From: Pseudomonadota bacterium
GTDB lineage: Bacteria; Pseudomonadota; Alphaproteobacteria; Rhizobiales; Hyphomicrobiaceae
NCBI GenBank assembly: GCA_021812845.1
Contig: JAKAML010000038.1
Location: 1 to 8,765 of the forward strand
Direction of reading: 5' to 3'
DNA: 8,765 bases
Shown here: in pieces, positions 6,000-8,765 of the stretch
How the letters are laid out: each line of letters opens with the position of its first letter
How positions within the stretch are numbered: the first letter of the stretch is position 1
Made by a program: the position numbers and the translations under genes
Notes under the pieces: generated by a model
What the model saw: the letters and a program-made list of their open reading frames with translations, nothing else
What the model was told of the DNA's origin: nothing
Databases searched by the model: none

Positions 6000-6350
6000 A
6001 TGGCGAGACTTTCGTTTTCAGTCGTAGCGATCCCGGTGATCGCGACAGCATGTGTCGCTGCTACATCCTTCGCGGCCTCGGCCGACGAGACCGGTCTTGC
6101 CAGTATGCACGAGTGGAAGCGGGTCGGAAAACTGACCTGCTACGCCGACCATACCCACTATGGATCGAGCGCCGGGCACCGGGACAAGAAGTCCGCCACC
6201 GCGGCCGCCATCAAGGACTGGGCCGGGTTCACGGCGTTCGAGTACGGCACCACCTGGGCAAACTTCAACAAGGCCACGGCCAAGAAGATCGGCTGCACCC
6301 AGTCGCCGTCGGGCTGGGGCTGCGAGATCGAGGCCCGCCCCTGCAAGTGA
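6000..6350 (+). CDS. Small exported four-cysteine protein, paralogue B
   Basis: The 116-aa protein starts with a signal peptide (hydrophobic core about 5-27, cleavage probably after FAASA near residue 28). The mature part has Cys47, Cys99, Cys108 and Cys115 and the same framework as the gene upstream: C-xx-D-xx-HY-x-SS at 47-57, W74, FTAFEYGTTW at 77-86, and GWGCEIEARPC at 105-115. The 52-residue and 7-residue Cys spacings match the sister protein exactly. The third spacing is 9 residues here and 13 there. It is richer in Lys and Thr than its sister, giving a milder composition. The ribosome binding site is strong: GGAGGG at 5988-5993, 6 nt before the ATG. The function is unknown. The 190-bp gap from its sister and its own leader suggest a separate promoter. 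A strong terminator follows. Confidence 0.8.
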   Translation: MARLSFSVVAIPVIATACVAATSFAASADETGLASMHEWKRVGKLTCYADHTHYGSSAGHRDKKSATAAAIKDWAGFTAFEYGTTWANFNKATAKKIGCTQSPSGWGCEIEARPCK

Positions 6351-6419
6351 TCTGTCGATCGGACATTCACGCTCGGCCGGTATCAGTCCCGAACTCGCAT
6401 TTTCGTTCTCTCTCGCGAC

Positions 6420-6467
6420 GATCGGGGCCGGAGCATCGCCCATGCTCCGGCCCCGATCATTTTCGTT
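6420..6467 (+). terminator. Strong intrinsic terminator between converging genes
   Basis: Perfect 17-bp inverted repeat: GATCGGGGCCGGAGCAT (6420-6436) pairs with ATGCTCCGGCCCCGATC (6442-6458) around a 5-nt loop, followed by ATTTTCGTT. It lies 70 nt after the stop of paralogue B and 55 nt beyond the stop of the minus-strand DUF937 gene. The T-rich side favours plus-strand termination, but the stem could also block readthrough from the other direction. Confidence 0.85.
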
Positions 6468-6513
6468 ACGAAGACGTCGGGTCGCGGCATCGGCCATCAA
6501 CGATGGGTCGCAG

Positions 6514-7425
6514 TCAGGCGCGCCGCCCGAGGACGGCGCCGAGCAGCCAGCGGACGATACTGCCACCGTAGCGCAGCACTGCGTAGCGGATGATCCAGCT
6601 CAAGACGCCGCGGTTCTGGAAGCCGAGCACGGCGGCGAGGATGCCGCGGACGATGGTGGCCAGCGTGCCGCCGCCGGTGCCGGGCACGGATTGGCCGCCG
6701 CGCCGGATCACATCCGAAAGATCGTCGAGCGGATTGCGGCCGTCCGTGTCGTAGCCGCCGCGCGGCGCCGGGGCGTTGCCGGGGACGGGGAGCGGGCTCT
6801 GGTCGCCGAACCCGCCCGCCGGTCCGGTGCCGGGCATGGGCAGCGGGCCGTGGCCACGGTTGCCGCCCGGCGTGTCGTCGCCCCAGCCGGTGCCAGCGCC
6901 GCCGCGTGGCATCGACAGCGGTCCGCCGCCTTGCGGAAGGCCCCCGCCCGGGAGCCCCGATCCGCCGCCCGGAAGCCCGGGTATCCTCGACAGGATGTCG
7001 CCGAGGCCGCCGCCGACGCCCTTGGCCAACCCGCCCATGACCATGGCGGCGATGACCGGCAGCATCTGCTCGACGATCGCCGCGCTGAGCCCCGACGACT
7101 GCGCCGCCCGGTGCGCCACGGCGCGGCTGCGGTCCTTGCTCCACAGGATCTGGTCGAGAATGCCGATGCCCTGCTGGCGGACCGAGGGGTCGGACAGTGC
7201 ATTGGGATCGTCGAGGTAGCCGGCGTCCGCCGCCCGGCCGATGGCGCCGACCATGTCGGCGACGCCGCCGCGGCTCAGCGTGTTGCGCTCGATCCGGCGC
7301 GAAAGCTGCGGCACGACGCTGTCGAGAACCGCCTCGGCAGCGGCGGGTGTGACGGCGAACGTGCGCGCCAGGTTGGCGACGGCGTCGCCGCCCTGCGCCC
7401 GCCGCAGGATCTCGAGAATATCCAA
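6514..7425 (-). CDS. DUF937 domain protein with Gly/Pro-rich linker and hydrophobic C-terminus
   Basis: The 303-aa protein has an N-terminal DUF937-like domain (about residues 1-145, MDILEILRRAQGG with LARTFAV following, a family-typical opening). The segment AAIVEQMLPVIAAMVMGGLAKG at about 115-136 is a typical DUF937 closing helix. A low-complexity linker rich in Gly and Pro spans about 150-250. The C-terminal part (about 254-303) has two hydrophobic, Arg-flanked helices that may contact membrane. The frame is open for 56 codons upstream, but TTG at 7425-7423 is chosen because GGAGG (complement of 7434-7438) lies 8 nt before it. Upstream of that the sequence is Arg-rich and unlike protein. 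The function of DUF937 is not established. The gene is convergent with paralogue B and divergent from the Tyr-rich gene. Confidence 0.8.
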   Translation of the reverse strand: MDILEILRRAQGGDAVANLARTFAVTPAAAEAVLDSVVPQLSRRIERNTLSRGGVADMVGAIGRAADAGYLDDPNALSDPSVRQQGIGILDQILWSKDRSRAVAHRAAQSSGLSAAIVEQMLPVIAAMVMGGLAKGVGGGLGDILSRIPGLPGGGSGLPGGGLPQGGGPLSMPRGGAGTGWGDDTPGGNRGHGPLPMPGTGPAGGFGDQSPLPVPGNAPAPRGGYDTDGRNPLDDLSDVIRRGGQSVPGTGGGTLATIVRGILAAVLGFQNRGVLSWIIRYAVLRYGGSIVRWLLGAVLGRRA

Positions 7426-7727
7426 CGTTTTGTCCTCCCAAGGCTGCCGGTCACGGGTCGGACGTCCGTGCTTCCGCCGCCCGTCCCGCCACCATCGGTC
7501 CTCCGGACGGCCCGATCGGCTGTCGCGGACGATGCTCCGGCGCCCTCGTAACGCAGGTGTGATCGTGGAGGAAGGGCTTCGCCCACGCCGCACCCGGACG
7601 GAGCGGGAAAGAATTCGCGCGCCGGCCGGTCCGGCGCGGCCTTTCGGGTTGAAACCACGGGATACTTGAATACGTTAGTAGATCATGCGGGTCCCTGCCG
7701 GGGCTCAGACAAGGAAAGGAGCACGTG
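7426..7727. other. Divergent intergenic region between the DUF937 gene and the Tyr-rich protein gene
   Basis: No convincing gene is seen in these 302 bases. The left end holds the minus-strand ribosome binding site for the TTG start. The right end holds an A/T-richer stretch (about 7649-7680) with the candidate promoter listed separately, and AAAGGAG at 7715-7721, the ribosome binding site of the Tyr-rich gene. The middle is plain GC-rich sequence in which I find no clear minus-strand promoter. Confidence 0.6.
7651..7676 (+). promoter_or_regulatory. Possible EcfG-like promoter before the Tyr-rich protein gene
   Basis: GAAAC at 7651-7655, 17 nt, then CGTT at 7673-7676 match the EcfG consensus GGAAC-N16/17-CGTT at 8 of 9 fixed bases. 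The ATG lies about 52 nt downstream. The same bases also give a poorer sigma-70 reading (TTGAAA at 7649, 16 nt, TACGTT), so the sigma factor cannot be decided from sequence. Confidence 0.3.
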
Positions 7728-8063
7728 ATGCGCAAACTCTCGGCCGTCGCCGCGACCGCAGTCGTCGCGGGTCTGGCGGCCCTTGTGAGCCCTCCGGCAT
7801 CGGCGGCGTCCGCCGCCGGCGCAGCCGGGGCCGCCATGACCGGTGCCGCCGCCGATGCGCGGGTCGGCTCGGGGCTGGTCGACAACGTCCACTACCGCCG
7901 CCGGGGCGGGATCCACTTCAGCCTCGGCTTCGGCTATCCGCGCTACTACGGCTACAGATACTATAGCCCTTACCCGTACTACTACGGCTCGCCGTACTAC
8001 TACACGCCGCGCTACTACTACAAGAAGCGGAAGTACAAGCGGCGGTATTGGCGGCACTGGTAA
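7728..8063 (+). CDS. Exported tyrosine-rich, strongly basic protein of unknown function
   Basis: The 111-aa protein has a clear signal peptide: MRK, hydrophobic core to about residue 20, and SPPASA as the cleavage region near 26. An Ala/Gly-rich segment (27-46) and VDNVHYRRRGGIHFSLGFG at 51-69 follow. The last 42 residues (70-111) contain 18 Tyr and 11 Lys/Arg and end in RRYWRHW. The Tyr residues come mostly in pairs and triplets separated by Pro, Gly, Ser or Arg. No cysteines are present. Short exported Tyr-rich proteins occur in Hyphomicrobiales as unnamed proteins; I do not recognise a defined domain. A wall-, membrane- or nucleic-acid-contacting role is only inference. The start is ATG 7728, 6 nt after AAAGGAG (7715-7721). 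The adjacent GTG at 7725 is too close to that site. Confidence 0.78.
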   Translation: MRKLSAVAATAVVAGLAALVSPPASAASAAGAAGAAMTGAAADARVGSGLVDNVHYRRRGGIHFSLGFGYPRYYGYRYYSPYPYYYGSPYYYTPRYYYKKRKYKRRYWRHW

Positions 8064-8100
8064 GCAGCGCGAGCTGCGGCGAAAGCGACGAGAGTCGAGA

Positions 8101-8128
8101 GAAGGGCACCGGCGTACCGGTGCCCTTC
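8101..8128 (+). terminator. Hairpin terminator after the Tyr-rich protein gene
   Basis: Perfect 12-bp stem GAAGGGCACCGG (8101-8112) with CCGGTGCCCTTC (8117-8128) and a CGTA loop, 37 nt after the stop codon. It is followed by GTGCTTG, a poor T-run, so efficiency is uncertain, but the position and symmetry fit an intrinsic terminator. Confidence 0.65.
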
Positions 8129-8452
8129 GTGCTTGTGGGATTGCGACGTCGTGAGAAGTCGCCGTGCCGCGGGCGGCCTCCACACGGGGTGCGACAACCC
8201 GACCAAATGGCAATTGTGCCTCTGTTGCAACGCTGAGGCACATTTGGCATGGTCCGCGCGCTCGACTCGTCCGGCGTGCGGCGTCAGGTCCGGCTTCCCG
8301 TCGCCGCGTCCCGGCGGCGGACGGACCCGTCCTCGGCCGCGCCCGCCTGCGACCCGGCCCGTCTTCGACCGGGACCGAGCGACATTCCAATCCCGGACAC
8401 GACCGGGCCATTCCCGGGACACCCGTATCCGGGACGCAAGGGGGAAGAGCCG
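8129..8452 (+). other. Long gene-free leader upstream of hppA
   Basis: These 324 bases show no credible coding sequence. They contain an A/T-richer imperfect inverted repeat (8201-8254, listed separately), a very GC-rich stretch (about 8262-8385) with no obvious element, three degenerate copies of TCCCGGGACAC at 8391-8434, and the hppA ribosome binding site (AAGGGGGAAGAG ending just before the ATG). The hppA promoter is probably here, but I cannot place a good -35/-10 pair. TTGCAA at 8225-8230 with CATGGT at 8248 is the best and is weak. Confidence 0.5.
8201..8254. repeat. Imperfect inverted repeat with a palindromic loop, upstream of hppA
   Basis: The outer arms GACCA (8201-8205) and TGGTC (8250-8254) enclose an internal bulge. 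A 12-nt pair follows, CAATTGTGCCTC (8211-8222) with GAGGCACATTTG (8235-8246), which has 11 of 12 bases complementary. The 12-nt loop contains the self-complementary GTTGCAAC (8224-8231). It could be a DNA operator or an RNA hairpin in the hppA leader. Confidence 0.5.
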
Positions 8453-8765
8453 ATGACCACGATCCAATGGGCGATCATCGCCTGCGGACTGCTTTCACTC
8501 GTCTACGCCTTCGTCACCATCCAGCAGGTCATGAAGGCCGATCCGGGCAACGCGCGGATGCAGGAGATCGCGGGTATCATCCGAGAGGGCGCCTCGGCCT
8601 ATCTCAACCGCCAGTACACGACCATCGCCGTCGTCGGCGCGTTCATCTTCGCGCTGGCCTGGCTGCTGCTCGGAAAGCTCGTCGCCATCGGCTTCCTGAT
8701 CGGCGCCGTGCTGTCGGGCATTGCCGGCTACGTCGGCATGAACGTCTCGGTGCGTGCCAACGTCC
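8453..8765 (+). CDS. hppA: Membrane-bound proton/sodium-translocating pyrophosphatase, N-terminal part (runs off the window)
   Basis: The integral membrane enzyme hydrolyses inorganic pyrophosphate and pumps H+ (or Na+) across the membrane. The first 104 residues are present, of about 700 in the family. A first membrane helix (about 4-24, [15 protein letters not shown]) leads to the conserved cytoplasmic segment [19 protein letters not shown] at about 37-55. Two further hydrophobic helices follow (about 56-73 and 77-95), and [13 protein letters not shown] at 92-104 matches the invariant G-Y-x-GM-x-(V/I)-(S/A)-VRANVRTA block. The catalytic acidic motifs, and the K+-dependence position that separates subclasses, lie beyond the window. 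ATG 8453 has the purine-rich AAGGGGGAAGAG directly upstream and is the family's normal start. Confidence 0.95.
   Translation, partial: MTTIQWAIIACGLLSLVYAFVTIQQVMKADPGNARMQEIAGIIREGASAYLNRQYTTIAVVGAFIFALAWLLLGKLVAIGFLIGAVLSGIAGYVGMNVSVRANV

Noticed and set aside
5407..6027. 206-codon plus-strand frame overlapping paralogue A
   Set aside because: No signal peptide or motif. Paralogue A's frame in the same interval aligns with its sister gene, which settles the frame.
6398..6467. 10-bp direct repeat CATTTTCGTT at 6398 and 6458
   Set aside because: A single short repeat flanking the terminator. It is more simply the terminator's T-rich tail plus a chance copy than a mobile-element footprint.
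6160..7551. 463-codon plus-strand frame across the DUF937 gene
   Set aside because: Arg/Ala/Pro-rich antisense shadow. It crosses the strong terminator and the Gly/Pro linker and has no recognisable motif.
1..8765. Mobile elements, CRISPR, tRNA or rRNA genes
   Set aside because: No transposase or integrase motifs, regularly spaced repeats, CCA-ended cloverleaf or ribosomal RNA signature was seen on reading either strand. Composition is even throughout, giving no sign of recent transfer.

Overview
The window is uniformly GC-rich, with G or C at most third codon positions, and reads as chromosomal DNA from an alphaproteobacterium, probably of the Hyphomicrobiales. The evidence is the seryl-tRNA synthetase N-terminus, the membrane pyrophosphatase N-terminus, an NDUFAF6-like squalene/phytoene-synthase-fold protein, and the DUF2157/GDYXXLXY and DUF937 families. 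The call rests on remembered family resemblance, not on a search. I see no tRNA, rRNA, CRISPR array, transposase or phage gene.

Layout from left to right. (1) 1-109, minus strand: the 5' end of serS, leaving the window. (2) 110-986, plus strand: a divergent upstream region with a very short ORF behind an ideal ribosome binding site, then a shortened squalene/phytoene-synthase-fold protein. (3) 1064-3019: a large exported SGNH/GDSL hydrolase. (4) 3113-4863: a well-formed promoter region followed by a two-gene operon, a DUF2157 polytopic membrane protein and a GDYXXLXY protein joined by an ATGA overlap. (5) 5022-5372: a RidA-family protein of the YoaB-like kind. (6) 5477-6350: two small exported four-cysteine proteins that are diverged tandem paralogues. 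A 17-bp-stem terminator at 6420-6458 ends this plus-strand stretch. (7) 6514-7425, minus strand: a DUF937 protein with a TTG start and a Gly/Pro-rich linker. (8) 7728-8063, plus strand: an exported tyrosine-rich cationic protein with a hairpin behind it. (9) 8129-8452: a gene-free leader with an AT-rich inverted repeat, then hppA (8453 onward), leaving the window.

Most of the region is housekeeping or unlinked single genes rather than one pathway. The only clear operon is DUF2157-GDYXXLXY. Three exported proteins of unknown role (the two four-cysteine paralogues and the Tyr-rich protein) suggest an envelope or periplasmic theme. Two of them have upstream sequences resembling the EcfG general-stress promoter, which is a weak but testable hint of shared stress control.

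I did not find strong evidence of a dramatic new system. The most original items are the tandem four-cysteine family, the Tyr-rich cationic protein, the mini-ORF leader, and the inverted repeat upstream of hppA.
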